From assembly GCF_001426525.1 (NCBI RefSeq), contig NZ_LMEW01000032.1:125370-189369 (forward strand): DNA of 64,000 bases. The letters are read 5' to 3'. Source of the DNA: Massilia sp. Root133. GTDB lineage: Bacteria; Pseudomonadota; Gammaproteobacteria; Burkholderiales; Burkholderiaceae_D. Each line of letters begins with the position of its first letter. The first letter of the stretch is position 1. The notes under the pieces are model-generated. The model did no database searches, was not told the origin of the DNA, and worked only from the letters and a program-made list of their open reading frames with translations. Both the position numbers and the translations under genes were made by a program. Below are positions 1-8,348 of this stretch, one piece after another.

Positions 1-819
1 TACGCCATGTTGGGACAACTTGGCGCACCAACGGGTTTCATCATCGCGGCCGGCCTGTTCTCCTACCTGATGGCCGAGTTGTCGCAGGACGATTTCCTCG
101 TCTGGGGCTGGCGTTATCCGTTCTACGTCGCCTTCGCGATCAACGTCGTCGCGCTGTTCGCCCGCCTGCGCCTCGTGTCGACGCCGGACTATACCCACCT
201 GCTCGACGAGCATGAGCTGGATCCGGCCCCGGCCCGCGAAGTGATCGGCAACCAGGGCACGAACATCGTCATCGGCGCCCTCGCCGCCCTGGCCAGCTAT
301 GCGCTGTTCCACCTCGTCACCGTGTTCCCGCTGTCGTGGATCCAGCTGTACGACACCCGTTCGATGGCCGAATTCCTGCAGGTCCAGATGATGGGCGCCG
401 GTCTCGGCATCGTTGGCGTGCTGGCGTCGGGCATCATCGCCGACAAGTTCGGCCGCCGCAACACGCTGGGCACGCTGGCCGCGCTGATCGCCCTGTTCTC
501 CGGCTTCATCCCGACCCTGATGGATGGCGGCGTGACCGGCCAGAACACATTCATCCTGGTGGGCTTCCTGCTGCTGGGCCTGTCGTACGGCCAGGCCTCC
601 GGCGCCGTGACGTCGAACTTCCTGCCGCAATACCGCTACACGGGCGCCGCCCTGACGTCGGATCTCGCGTGGCTCGTCGGCGCCGCGTTCGCGCCGCTCG
701 TGGCACTGGGCCTGGCCGCCAACTTCGGCCTCGGCTACGTCAGCCTGTACCTGCTGTCCGGCGCCGTCGGCTCGCTGGCCGCGTTGAGCCTGAACCGGGC
801 GCTCGAGATCCGCAACTGA
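1..819 (+). CDS. MFS transporter, metabolite:H+ symporter (MHS) type, C-terminal part
   Basis: The reading frame is open from the first base, so the true start lies outside the window; about 272 residues remain. It has about seven or eight hydrophobic segments. The cytoplasmic loop sequence ASGIIADKFGRRNT (about residues 142-155 of the visible part) is the classic MFS G-x3-D-K/R-x-G-R-R loop, and the short second-half repeat resembles MHS-family symporters for organic acids (shikimate, alpha-ketoglutarate, citrate). It should act in the inner membrane as a proton-coupled organic acid or osmolyte importer. The substrate cannot be read from the sequence. A strong intrinsic terminator follows, so it is the last gene of its transcript. 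Confidence 0.85.
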   Translation, partial: YAMLGQLGAPTGFIIAAGLFSYLMAELSQDDFLVWGWRYPFYVAFAINVVALFARLRLVSTPDYTHLLDEHELDPAPAREVIGNQGTNIVIGALAALASYALFHLVTVFPLSWIQLYDTRSMAEFLQVQMMGAGLGIVGVLASGIIADKFGRRNTLGTLAALIALFSGFIPTLMDGGVTGQNTFILVGFLLLGLSYGQASGAVTSNFLPQYRYTGAALTSDLAWLVGAAFAPLVALGLAANFGLGYVSLYLLSGAVGSLAALSLNRALEIRN

Positions 820-844
820 GCGACATATATATAGAGCAGACCCG

Positions 845-871
845 AGCCCCGGTACCCCCGGGGCTTTTTTT
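845..871 (+). terminator. Intrinsic terminator after the MFS gene
   Basis: A perfect 8-bp stem (AGCCCCGG / CCGGGGCT) with a 5-nt loop is followed by a run of seven T. It lies 26 bp past the stop codon of the transporter. Confidence 0.85.
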
Positions 872-880
872 GTTGCCAAA

Positions 881-1067
881 CTTCGGGGTCAGACCCCATT
901 TCAGGGAAAATTCGGGGTCAGGGCACTTTTCGGAACAATGGTCCCGCGTTAGCAGTCCGCCCGATGCACGCGTCGCTCCCCTCGCAAGGAGCGGCGATAC
1001 CAGGTTGGCCGCGCTGAAAATGTGCTCGCGAGATTTTGCAAAAAAATGTGCTCTGACCCGAATTTCC
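881..1067. repeat. REP/MITE-like inverted repeat element with GGGGTCAG ends
   Basis: Two copies of TTCGGGGTCAG lie at 882-892 and 911-921. The first belongs to the 13-bp palindrome GGGGTCAGACCCC (885-897). An inverted partner reading GTGCTCTGACCCGAATTTCC lies at 1048-1067 and pairs imperfectly with 905-926. The ends therefore enclose about 120 bp in opposite orientation. The shape resembles REP or miniature inverted-repeat elements mobilised in trans. No transposase lies in the window. The family assignment is inference. Confidence 0.55.
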
Positions 1068-1271
1068 GTGGTGGGTCTCGTCCGGTTCCGCGCGGGTGCG
1101 GCGCAGTGCCACCAGGGTCATCAGAATGCCGTAACGATCGAGCGCGGCCAGGCGGGGCGCCTCGGACAGGAGCAAAGGGGTTGTGCCGTGGCCATGAAGT
1201 GATGCCGTGCGGATTGGCGACAATGTACCAAGGCGATGTGGGCGCACCTCGCACGCGTGCGCCCTGCCGCC
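1068..1271. other. Non-coding spacer, possible gene remnant and hairpin
   Basis: This is the rest of the 452-bp gap between the MFS gene and the GH43 gene. The minus strand has a short open stretch with protein-like composition (LLLSEAPRLAALDRYGILM) that runs straight into the repeat element, as if the element had truncated an older gene. It has no recognisable domain. A hairpin with 8-bp arms GGGCGCAC (1240-1247) and GTGCGCCC (1257-1264) lies just past the GH43 stop codon but lacks a T-run on that strand. Confidence 0.3.
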
Positions 1272-2639
1272 TCACTTCCGGATCAGCGACCACTGCTGGT
1301 TGGTGCCCCCGTTGGACGGATACTGGATGATCTGCGCGCCGTCGGCCGTGCTCTTGTTCTGCACGTCCAGCACCATGCCGGAGAGCTGGTTCGCGACCGT
1401 GTAGTAACCCGCTGCCGGGCTGGCGAAGCGCCACTGCTGGCCCTGCCCCGCCCAGTAGCCCCACTGCGCGATGTTCGTGCCGGCGGTCGTGGAGTTGTTG
1501 TAGTCGTCCAGGCTCTTCAGGCTGTTGGCGTTGATGACACTGTAGTATCCGTCGCCGTGGCCGATCACGTACCACTGCTGGTAGCGCGCGTTCGCATCGG
1601 TCGACTGCTGCACCAGTGCGCCGTCCGCGGTCGAACCGCCCGCCACGCCGAACACCTTGCCCGACAGGCGCGACTTGAACGCGTAGACGCCGTCGCTGAT
1701 GCCGCCGCAGCCGGCGAAGTCCGTGAAGTTGCGGGTCAGGACAGGCCAGCCGGCGCTGTATGTCATGCGCTGGATGTCCAGTTTCGCGTTGCCGTTGTCG
1801 GTCAGGTCGTAGTAATGCGTGGAGACGAAGTGGCAGCCGTCCTGGCGCAGGTCGGCGATGTGGCCGGGGCCGCGGTACTTGCCGTCGGTGACCGGCAGGA
1901 TCGTGCGCGTGCCGGAATACGGGCCGCGGATGTTCGTCGCGCGCTGCACTTCGACGTAATACGTGGAGTCGACGCCCTTGCAGCAGCTGCCGCGGTTCAC
2001 GAACAGGTAGTAATATCCGCCGTCGCGCGTGATGTACGGCGCCTCGATGTCGCGGCCACCCCCGCCCCAGATCGTCGTCACGCTGCCGGCCAGCTTGCCC
2101 GTGGCCTGGTCGATCTCGGCCAGGCCGATCCCGCCGAAGAACGAGCCGTAGCTCAGGTAGACCTTGCCGTCATGGTCGCGGAACAGCGCGGGGTCGATGG
2201 CATTGACCTCGGCGCTGCCGCCGTACGACTGCACGACGATGCCGAGGTCCTGCCAGCTCGGGTTTTTCAGCGAGAGACTGCGCGCCACGCCGATCGCGGA
2301 CGAGGACGTGCCGAACGACGACACCGAGTAGTACAGGTAGTAATAGCCGTTCATCTGGATCACGTCCGGCGCCCAGTACGAGCCGGAGAAATTCGGGATC
2401 TTTTGCGTGACCCAGGCGGGCGGCGTCGCGAACACGGGCGCCGGCCCCGCCGCCCATGTCTTGAGGTCCTTCGACGTGGAATACCAGATGCCGGTGCCGG
2501 TCGTGAAATTGAAATACGTGTCGCCGTCCCTGGTGATGGTGCCCGGATCGTGGGCATTGTTCACGCCGAGCAGGTCGATGGCCCCGGCCGAGGCGCAGCC
2601 GAGCGCGAGGCAGCATGCTGCCAGCAGTTTCTTGAACAT
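1272..2639 (-). CDS. Secreted GH43 endo-arabinanase/arabinosidase with ricin-B lectin domain
   Basis: 455 residues. A signal peptide (MFKKLLAACCLALGCASAGA) is followed by a five-bladed GH43 domain at about 22-315. The catalytic triad is visible: Asp31 (NAHDPGTI), Asp149 (NAIDPALF) and Glu199 (RDIEAPYI). This arrangement and the motif RGSCCKG match endo-alpha-1,5-L-arabinanases that cut pectic arabinan. The C-terminal part (about 320-455) is a ricin-type beta-trefoil (CBM13-like) with QQW repeats ending TNQQWSLIRK, probably carbohydrate binding. The start is supported by AGGAGA just upstream. It stands alone, away from the lacI-TonB receptor-GH43 locus at 51385-56229. Arabinan is the most likely substrate, but GH43 also holds xylanolytic enzymes. 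Confidence 0.85.
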   Translation of the reverse strand: MFKKLLAACCLALGCASAGAIDLLGVNNAHDPGTITRDGDTYFNFTTGTGIWYSTSKDLKTWAAGPAPVFATPPAWVTQKIPNFSGSYWAPDVIQMNGYYYLYYSVSSFGTSSSAIGVARSLSLKNPSWQDLGIVVQSYGGSAEVNAIDPALFRDHDGKVYLSYGSFFGGIGLAEIDQATGKLAGSVTTIWGGGGRDIEAPYITRDGGYYYLFVNRGSCCKGVDSTYYVEVQRATNIRGPYSGTRTILPVTDGKYRGPGHIADLRQDGCHFVSTHYYDLTDNGNAKLDIQRMTYSAGWPVLTRNFTDFAGCGGISDGVYAFKSRLSGKVFGVAGGSTADGALVQQSTDANARYQQWYVIGHGDGYYSVINANSLKSLDDYNNSTTAGTNIAQWGYWAGQGQQWRFASPAAGYYTVANQLSGMVLDVQNKSTADGAQIIQYPSNGGTNQQWSLIRK

Positions 2640-2748
2640 GGAGTCTCCTGTTTTATTTATACATATGGGTCAAACCCGCCACCAGCTTAGGCAATGCGGT
2701 TCGGCGCCACCAATGAAATAAAACAGGGGTGCGATTGCGATTTCGGTA

Positions 2749-3663
2749 TCAGCCGAGTGCCGTGTCCAGCACCGTCATGAGGATGAAGCCGAACACGAGG
2801 GCCACGCTGGCCCAGGTGCCGTTGCCGTTCTGCTGCGCTTCCGGCACGACGTCGTTGACGATCACGAACAGCATCGCGCCCGCCGCGGCGGCCAGCGCGA
2901 ACGGCAGCAGGCCGGCGGAAACGCCGATCAGGATGGCGCCGGCGACCGCGGCCACCGGCTCGATCAGGCCGGACGCGACGCCGAGCGCCGCCGACAAACC
3001 CCGTCCATAGCCGACGGTGCGCAGGGCCAGCGCGACGACGAGGCCTTCCGGCACGTCCTGGATCGAGATGCCGGTCGCCAGCGAGTTCGCCTTGTCGACG
3101 TCGACGCCCGCATACGCGACGCCGATCGCCAGGCCTTCCGGCAGGTTGTGCAGCGCGACGGCCCACACGAACATCCAGGCGCGTTTGAGGGAGTGGGCGG
3201 TGCGCGGATCGTCGTGGGCGAGGATCCCGTCGGTCGACATGCAGCGGTCGAGCACGAGCAGCAGCGCCGCCCCCGCCATGATACCGGCGCCGACGGACAG
3301 GCTCGCGCCCCAGTTGCCCGCACCGCCCGTCCTGGCGGCGGCCAGCGCGGGGATCACGAGCGAGAACGCGGTCGCGCCGAGCATGACGCCGCCGCCGAAG
3401 CCGAGGAAGCAGTCGTAGGTGCGGTTCGAAAAATTCTGTGACAGCAGGATGGGCAAGGTGCCGAGCGCCGTCGCGGCGGCGGCCGTTGCGCCGCCGACCA
3501 GCGCGCCGCGCACATGGGGCACATCCTGCAGGACGTTGGCGAGGTAGCCGAAGCCCGTGAAGATCAGGACGGCGCAGCCGAGGAGGCAGACGGCGCAGCC
3601 GGCGAGGCGGCGGGGGCGCAGCATCCAGGAGAGTGCGGGTTGTTTGATCAGAGGGGAATCCAT
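2749..3663 (-). CDS. ZIP family divalent metal transporter
   Basis: 304 residues and about eight membrane segments. The family signatures of ZIP helices IV and V are clear: HNLPEG and, about 32 residues on, QDVPEG, which hold the metal-binding His/Gln, Asp and Glu residues. Family members move zinc or iron into the cytoplasm; metal choice cannot be predicted. The frame continues 18 codons further upstream, but those codons (MGSRLRGNDV...) are the translated palindromic repeat at 3691-3770, so the start MDSPLIKQ at 3663 was chosen. It is followed downstream on the same strand by the GH43 gene after a 109-bp gap, with no sign of an operon. Confidence 0.85.
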   Translation of the reverse strand: MDSPLIKQPALSWMLRPRRLAGCAVCLLGCAVLIFTGFGYLANVLQDVPHVRGALVGGATAAAATALGTLPILLSQNFSNRTYDCFLGFGGGVMLGATAFSLVIPALAAARTGGAGNWGASLSVGAGIMAGAALLLVLDRCMSTDGILAHDDPRTAHSLKRAWMFVWAVALHNLPEGLAIGVAYAGVDVDKANSLATGISIQDVPEGLVVALALRTVGYGRGLSAALGVASGLIEPVAAVAGAILIGVSAGLLPFALAAAAGAMLFVIVNDVVPEAQQNGNGTWASVALVFGFILMTVLDTALG

Positions 3664-3690
3664 GCAGGGCCCAGGAACGTGTATAGCCAC

Positions 3691-3770
3691 GTCGTTCCCG
3701 CGCAGGCGGGAACCCATGCTGAGCGTCTTAGCCGGCTCAGCATGGGTCCCCGCTTTCGCGGGGACGACGG
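3691..3770. repeat. BIME-like paired palindrome, copy 1
   Basis: The left arm GTCGTTCCCGCGCAGGCGGG continues AACCCATGCT (3691-3720). The right arm AGCATGGGTCCCCGC... GGGGACGACGG (3739-3770) is its inverted counterpart. Each arm is itself a hairpin (TTCCCGC / GCGGGAA type). The pair sits between the ZIP and catalase genes and may act as a bidirectional transcript end. Confidence 0.8.
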
Positions 3771-3771
3771 C

Positions 3772-4713
3772 CTAGTGAAGCTTCGGCGCCCCCGGGCTCG
3801 GCTGCGCACCCGGCTGCACGGTCATGCCGTCGGCCAGCGTCTGGTTGCCCATCCCGAGTTCGGCCCCGGTGGTCGGATCGACATTCGGATCGGACATCGT
3901 GCGCTCGGCCATCTGCTTGAGCACGTCGACCTCCTTGGCCGGCAGCCGGACTTCGGCCTCGCCCGTGCCGCCGTCGACGGCCATCTGCTTCTCGCGGTCC
4001 GTGACGAAGTCCCAGTTCTCGCCCTGGTTCCAGGAGCCACGCATCTCGCCCGGCCCCTGCGACATGTTGTAGTACGTGTTGGCGAAGCGCGGGTCGCCCG
4101 GCATCTTCCCGGACGGGAAGTTCGGCTGGATCGAGTACAGCGCCTTCTCGAACGACTTCTGGTGCGCGATCTCGCGCGTCATCAGGAAGCCCAGCGCTTC
4201 CTTCACGCCCGGGTCGTCCGTCAGCGCGATCAGGCGCTCGTAGACGATCTTGGCGCGTGCCTCGGCGGCGATGTTGGAGCGGAGGTCGGCGGTCGGTTCG
4301 CCGATCGTGTCGATGTACGCGGCCGTCCACGGCACGCCGGCCGAATTGACCAGCGGCGTGCCGGCGCCGTACAGAACCTGAGTCACGTGGCTGTCGTTGC
4401 CCGCACCCTGGATCTTCTTGTACAGATCCGCTTCGCTGTCGACGGCCTCGGCCAGGTCGCCCTTGGCGCCCTTGTTGAGCATGGCGACGATGTGGCCGAT
4501 CACCTCGAGGTGGCTCAGCTCTTCCGTCGCGATGTCGAACAGCATGTCCTTGCGGCCCGGATCGTCTTCGCTGACGGCCTGCGTGAAATAACGCATGGCC
4601 GCAGCCAGTTCGCCCTGCGGGCCGCCGAACTGTTCGAGCATCAGGTTGGCCAGCCCCGGATTTGGTTCACTGACACGCACGGTGTACTGCAGGCGCTTGT
4701 TATGTGCAAACAT
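3772..4713 (-). CDS. katN: Manganese catalase (KatN family)
   Basis: 313 residues, close to the usual 270-310. It disproportionates hydrogen peroxide with a dinuclear manganese centre in the cytoplasm. The four-helix bundle carries the expected ligands: Glu35 (PQGELAAAMRY), Glu65 and His68 (EELSHLEVI), Glu151 (NIAAEARAK) and His184 (REIAHQKSFEKAL). The C-terminal segment after about residue 215 is the family's extended tail, ending in a Pro/Gly-rich stretch. The start MFAHNKRLQY was chosen because GGAGGA lies 6-8 nt upstream; upstream codons lack protein-like composition. It is divergent from the hemerythrin-like gene at 5055, suggesting shared oxidative-stress control. Confidence 0.92.
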   Translation of the reverse strand: MFAHNKRLQYTVRVSEPNPGLANLMLEQFGGPQGELAAAMRYFTQAVSEDDPGRKDMLFDIATEELSHLEVIGHIVAMLNKGAKGDLAEAVDSEADLYKKIQGAGNDSHVTQVLYGAGTPLVNSAGVPWTAAYIDTIGEPTADLRSNIAAEARAKIVYERLIALTDDPGVKEALGFLMTREIAHQKSFEKALYSIQPNFPSGKMPGDPRFANTYYNMSQGPGEMRGSWNQGENWDFVTDREKQMAVDGGTGEAEVRLPAKEVDVLKQMAERTMSDPNVDPTTGAELGMGNQTLADGMTVQPGAQPSPGAPKLH

Positions 4714-5054
4714 TCCGATTCCTCCGTTGTGTGATTGGATGGCCGCGCGGAACGCGTCCTGCGTTACCGCGCGGACAAACGGAAGCGCCGTAGCGCGACC
4801 GGTCGATGCCATCTTGGCAGCGTTGCGGCGCCGAGTAATCAGAAACGAAGCCGTGTCTGTGTAGGATTGGAGGCGACATCCTGCCGAGCTCCGCAAGATT
4901 CTGAACACGTGGAAACAGTCGCGTGGTCGCCAGTTTGGGCCGGACGGCCCATGCGTCATCGGCCGACAAGACCGTGCGGCGCCCTCCTACGCGACAGCTC
5001 TAGCGTCGGCACTAACATGAATCTATCGCTACCCCACGCTAACAGGAGACGATC
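4714..5054. promoter_or_regulatory. Divergent promoter region, Mn-catalase / hemerythrin genes
   Basis: 341 bp without a convincing gene. It must hold the promoters of both divergent stress genes. I see ribosome sites at both ends (GGAGGA on the minus strand, ACAGGAGACG on the plus strand). I see no OxyR-, Fur- or PerR-like operator I could defend. Confidence 0.4.
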
Positions 5055-5639
5055 ATGTTTTCCCTGAATAAACTGAGTCCTTCCATCACCGACATGATCC
5101 GCTTCGATCACTCGCACGTGATGGTCACGTTCCACCAGTACACCCGCGACAAGCGCCCCAGCGTCAAGAAGGCGCTGGCGGAAACGATCTGCGACGCGCT
5201 GGAAATCCACGCGACCCTGGAAGAGGAAATCTTCTATCCCGTCATGCGCCCGCGCGCCCACGACCAGAAGGTCATGGACAAGAGCGAGCCGGAACATGAC
5301 GAGATGCGCGCCGTCATTGCGGAGCTGCGCCGCACGGATCCGAAGTCGCCGCGCCACGACGAACTCGTGTTTGAACTGATGCGCGACGTGCAGCACCACG
5401 TGGCCGACGAGGAAACCGTGCTGTTGCCGGAAGCCGAGCAGACGCTGAGCAAGGACCGCCTGTCCGAGCTGGGCGCGCAGATGACGAAGCGCCGCCTGGA
5501 ACTGGTGACGCCGAAGGCCGGCAAGATCGCGGCCAACACGGCCGTCGGCTTCTCGGGCAGCACGGCCGCGATCGTCGTCGGCGTGGCCAGCGCCCTGTTC
5601 GCGGCCCGCGCCTTTACCCGCAAGCCGACGCACGCCTGA
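5055..5639 (+). CDS. Hemerythrin/HHE cation-binding domain protein with C-terminal membrane segment
   Basis: 194 residues. Residues about 15-135 form an HHE four-helix bundle with iron-ligand type residues: His19 and His21, His52 with EEE (HATLEEEIFYPVM), a central EHDEM, and HHVADEETVLLP. Such proteins bind a non-haem di-iron centre and are implicated in oxygen, NO or peroxide sensing and iron storage. A hydrophobic stretch (AAIVVGVASALFAARAF, about 171-187) followed by basic residues suggests a C-terminal membrane anchor. ACAGGAG lies a few bases before the start. It diverges from the manganese catalase gene, consistent with a stress role. The exact function is unknown. Confidence 0.85.
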   Translation: MFSLNKLSPSITDMIRFDHSHVMVTFHQYTRDKRPSVKKALAETICDALEIHATLEEEIFYPVMRPRAHDQKVMDKSEPEHDEMRAVIAELRRTDPKSPRHDELVFELMRDVQHHVADEETVLLPEAEQTLSKDRLSELGAQMTKRRLELVTPKAGKIAANTAVGFSGSTAAIVVGVASALFAARAFTRKPTHA

Positions 5640-5702
5640 CCCTTTTCCGCAGCGGCGCAAGCCGCCTGCGCTCCCCCGGCATGGCGTCCGCGCGCCTGCC
5701 TC

Positions 5703-5743
5703 GCCCGCAATCGCGTCCGCGCGTGGTTGCGGGCTTCTTCGTT
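5703..5743 (+). terminator. Probable terminator after hemerythrin-like gene
   Basis: Perfect 8-bp arms GCCCGCAA (5703-5710) and TTGCGGGC (5727-5734) are followed by TTCTTCGTTT. The loop is long (16 nt), so efficiency is uncertain. It lies between the convergent hemerythrin and lrgB genes. Confidence 0.5.
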
Positions 5744-6483
5744 TACTGACCCATCCAGCGCAGCAGCAAGGGCACGAGCCACGGCGCCAGCAACGCCGTC
5801 AACACGCCGTTGATCCCCATGCCGAGGCCCGCGTACGCGCCCATCTCCGGACTGACCTGGAACGCGCGCGCCGTCCCGATGCCGTGCGACGCGACACCGA
5901 GCGCGAGGCCGCGCGCCGCATGCGAATCGATGCGCAGGGCGTTCATCAGGAAGCGCGCCGTCACCGCGCCGAAGATGCCCGTGCCGATCACGAGGACGGC
6001 CGTCAGCGCCGGCACGCCCCCGAGGTGCTCGGACACGGCCATCGCGATGGGCGTCGTGGCCGACTTCGGACCCAGCGAGCGCGCCAGCTCGGGCGAGGCG
6101 CCCATCAGCACGGCGATGCCGACCGCGCTGACGATGGCCGTCACGCACCCGGACACCAGCGCGCACGCGAGCGGGAACAGGCTGCGGCGCAGCCGCGGCA
6201 TCTGGCGCGCGAGCGGCACGGCCAGGGCGACCGTGGCGGGACCGAGCAGGAAGTGGACGAACTGCGCACCGGCGAAATAACGCTGGTACGACATGCCGCT
6301 GGCCGCCAGCACGAGGCTCACGAGGGCGATCGCGATGGCGACGGGATTGGCGAGCGGCGAAAAGCCGCAGCGCGCATAGACCCATTGCGCGAACACGTAG
6401 GCGCACAGGGTAACGGTGAGGCCCAGCAGCGGCGACGCGGATAAATAGACCCAGAAGTGGGTGAATTCCTCGAAATTAAACAT
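5743..6483 (-). CDS. lrgB: LrgB/CidB family membrane protein
   Basis: 246 residues, hydrophobic throughout with several predicted membrane helices. The conserved LrgB block is clear: GPKSATTPIAMAVSEHLGG and later SHGIGTARAFQ. Partners of the LrgA/CidA holin-like proteins, these inner-membrane proteins are linked to control of murein hydrolase export, cell lysis and, in several bacteria and plastids, to export of pyruvate or glycolate. The start has GGGAGGGAAGCG directly upstream and overlaps the end of lrgA by 8 bp, so the two are translationally coupled. Confidence 0.88.
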   Translation of the reverse strand: MFNFEEFTHFWVYLSASPLLGLTVTLCAYVFAQWVYARCGFSPLANPVAIAIALVSLVLAASGMSYQRYFAGAQFVHFLLGPATVALAVPLARQMPRLRRSLFPLACALVSGCVTAIVSAVGIAVLMGASPELARSLGPKSATTPIAMAVSEHLGGVPALTAVLVIGTGIFGAVTARFLMNALRIDSHAARGLALGVASHGIGTARAFQVSPEMGAYAGLGMGINGVLTALLAPWLVPLLLRWMGQ

Positions 6484-6838
6484 CGCTTCCCTCCCCGTTC
6501 TTGTGGGCGGGCGTGAGCGCGCGCAGCACGAGCGCCGTCACGGCCAGCGTCAGCAGGGTGCTGCCGACGACGGCCGCGCAGATCGCGAGCCAGTGTCCGC
6601 TGCCGCTCGCCGCGGCGACGATGATGCCCACCCCCGCCGGCACGAACAGCAGCGACAGATGGCGCAGCAGCTCGTTCGCGCCCGCCTCCACGATCTCGTG
6701 CAGGCGCGGGAACGCGACGAGCGCCACCAGCAACAGCAGCATGCCGGCCACGGGCCCAGGGACCGGGAGCCGAAGCAGGAAAACGAGCCCCTCTCCCAGG
6801 CACTGGAAAACGAGCAGTACGGCAAACGCGATCAGCAA
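6476..6838 (-). CDS. lrgA: LrgA/CidA family holin-like protein
   Basis: 120 residues with four hydrophobic helices and the family motif LPVPGPVAGMLLLL near residue 25, then LLRHLSLLFVPAGVGI. It is a small inner-membrane protein that works with LrgB. The start is a TTG: AAGGAGGTCGC precedes TTG-CTG-ATC at 6838, and no ATG is suitably placed. It is the first gene of a two-gene operon, and the SH3-NlpC/P60 endopeptidase gene lies just upstream on the same strand (44-bp gap). A lysis/murein link is therefore possible but inferred. Confidence 0.86.
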   Translation of the reverse strand: MLIAFAVLLVFQCLGEGLVFLLRLPVPGPVAGMLLLLVALVAFPRLHEIVEAGANELLRHLSLLFVPAGVGIIVAAASGSGHWLAICAAVVGSTLLTLAVTALVLRALTPAHKNGEGSDV

Positions 6839-6881
6839 GCGACCTCCTTCGATGTGGGTTCCCCGAAGGATAGCATCCGGC

Positions 6882-8300
6882 TCAGCGCCGCGTAGGCTGC
6901 ACGAGGCTCGTCATCGCATCCACATACGTCTTCTCGTCGTCGGCGTACAGCGGCAGCAACGGCGTGACCGACACCTGGTTCAGCTTCGTCCTGCGCAGCG
7001 CACCGGTCGCCGGATCCTTGAAGACGGCATACGGCACGTCCTGGATCACGTACGGCTCGCCGTTCACGTGGCCGATGATCATCAGCACGTGGCCCGGCAC
7101 GACGACGAGGTCGCCCACCTCCGCCTCCCGCACCGCTTTTACACGCGCCGCGTGGGTGTCCGCCGCCGTGAACACGCGATGCTTCAGCGCCGTCGACGTC
7201 CCTTGCAGGCCGGAGCTGTGCTGCAGCAGCAGGCCCATGCTGCGGTAGGTTTCCGCGACCAGGCCGCTGCAATCGCGCGCGTCGAACTGGTGGCCCCACC
7301 CGTAACGCTCGCCGAGCAGCTTGAACGACTGCCGGATGATGTTCGCGCGCGTGAGCGGCAGGTAGCCCGGCGCGGTGTCGGCGCTGCGGCGGATCAGCGC
7401 CGGCCGGATCGCGAGCGAACCGTCGGCCTGGCGCACGGGCAGCCGCACGGGCCACGATGCGTACGGACTGGCGCCGTTGACCGGCTGGTCGGGCGGCACG
7501 TCGGCGCGCGGCAGGGCCACGCCCATGTCGAGGTCCAGCTGCGACAAGGCAGGCTGCTCGCGCGTGTGGACCGTGACCACATGGTCGCCCGTGACCACGC
7601 GGCCAGGCGGCAGCGCCGCGTAACCGAACACCGCGTCCGCCGTGCCGATCGCGATGTCGTCCGCGCGCACCCACGCCGGGCCCTGCGTCGTCACCGCGAG
7701 CAGCCAGCGGCCGTCCGCGCTCATGTGCGCGACGAGCACGGGCTCGCCCGGGAACAGGGTGCCGGCCGTGAGGCTTTCGACATCGGGTTGGTCGAGGCTC
7801 GCGTAGAACACGCGGTCGCTCGGGTAGGTGCGCAGCGGCGCGCGGCGCACCGCGAGGCCGTAGCGGGCCGGCGCCGTCGCCGCAACCTGGCCGGCGGCCG
7901 TGGCGTCACGGAGGACTTGCAAGGTGTCCGGCCCGACGGGATGGCCGGCGTCGTCGACCGCGAGCTTGACGGGTGTCTGCTGTTGCGCGCCGCGGATCCA
8001 GTCGAGCACCTGGTCGCGCGTGAGGGTCGCGGGCAGCTTGCGGACGTCGACGAAGCCGCCGCCGGGCGCGTACGCGGCGGCCCGCTGCGCGGCGGTCGCT
8101 GGCGCGTCCAGCAACACGGCGTCGGGCGCAGGCAGCCGCCCGATCCAGTAGTCCGGGGCCAGCATCGCCTCGTCGAAGGCGGGGATACCGGCTTTTGACA
8201 TGGCCGGCTGGGCCGCGGCGGCGCCGCCCGGGATGGCGAGGCCGCAAGCGATGGCGGCCAGAAGATGACGTGCGGCGTTGTGCGCTGCTTTCGTATGCAT
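6882..8300 (-). CDS. SH3 and NlpC/P60 domain cell-wall endopeptidase, exported
   Basis: 472 residues. An N-terminal signal sequence (about 1-30, AIACGLAIPGGAAAA) is followed by an N-terminal domain typical of NlpC/P60 proteins (about 35-150), SH3b-type domains (about 155-300) and a C-terminal NlpC/P60 cysteine peptidase. The catalytic Cys is in RDCSGLVAETYRSMG (about residue 344) and the His in GHVLMIIGHV (about 403). The order N-domain, SH3b, NlpC/P60 is that of YkfC-like gamma-D-glutamyl-diamino acid endopeptidases, which trim peptidoglycan peptides. A hairpin (CCGGATC / GATCCGG, 8310-8326) ends directly before GGAGGAGA, the ribosome site. Confidence 0.85.
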   Translation of the reverse strand: MHTKAAHNAARHLLAAIACGLAIPGGAAAAQPAMSKAGIPAFDEAMLAPDYWIGRLPAPDAVLLDAPATAAQRAAAYAPGGGFVDVRKLPATLTRDQVLDWIRGAQQQTPVKLAVDDAGHPVGPDTLQVLRDATAAGQVAATAPARYGLAVRRAPLRTYPSDRVFYASLDQPDVESLTAGTLFPGEPVLVAHMSADGRWLLAVTTQGPAWVRADDIAIGTADAVFGYAALPPGRVVTGDHVVTVHTREQPALSQLDLDMGVALPRADVPPDQPVNGASPYASWPVRLPVRQADGSLAIRPALIRRSADTAPGYLPLTRANIIRQSFKLLGERYGWGHQFDARDCSGLVAETYRSMGLLLQHSSGLQGTSTALKHRVFTAADTHAARVKAVREAEVGDLVVVPGHVLMIIGHVNGEPYVIQDVPYAVFKDPATGALRRTKLNQVSVTPLLPLYADDEKTYVDAMTSLVQPTRR

Positions 8301-8348
8301 GGGTCTCCTCCGGATCGTGGATCCGGCAGTGTAGCCCAGCCCGAACGT

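Noticed and set aside
3664..3717. Extended N-terminus of the ZIP transporter (MGSRLRGNDV...)
   Set aside because: These codons are a translation of the palindromic repeat; the transporter homology and a plausible start begin at 3663.
4735..5067. A 110-codon plus-strand frame in the catalase/hemerythrin promoter region
   Set aside because: It lacks protein-like composition and a ribosome site, and overlaps the hemerythrin start.
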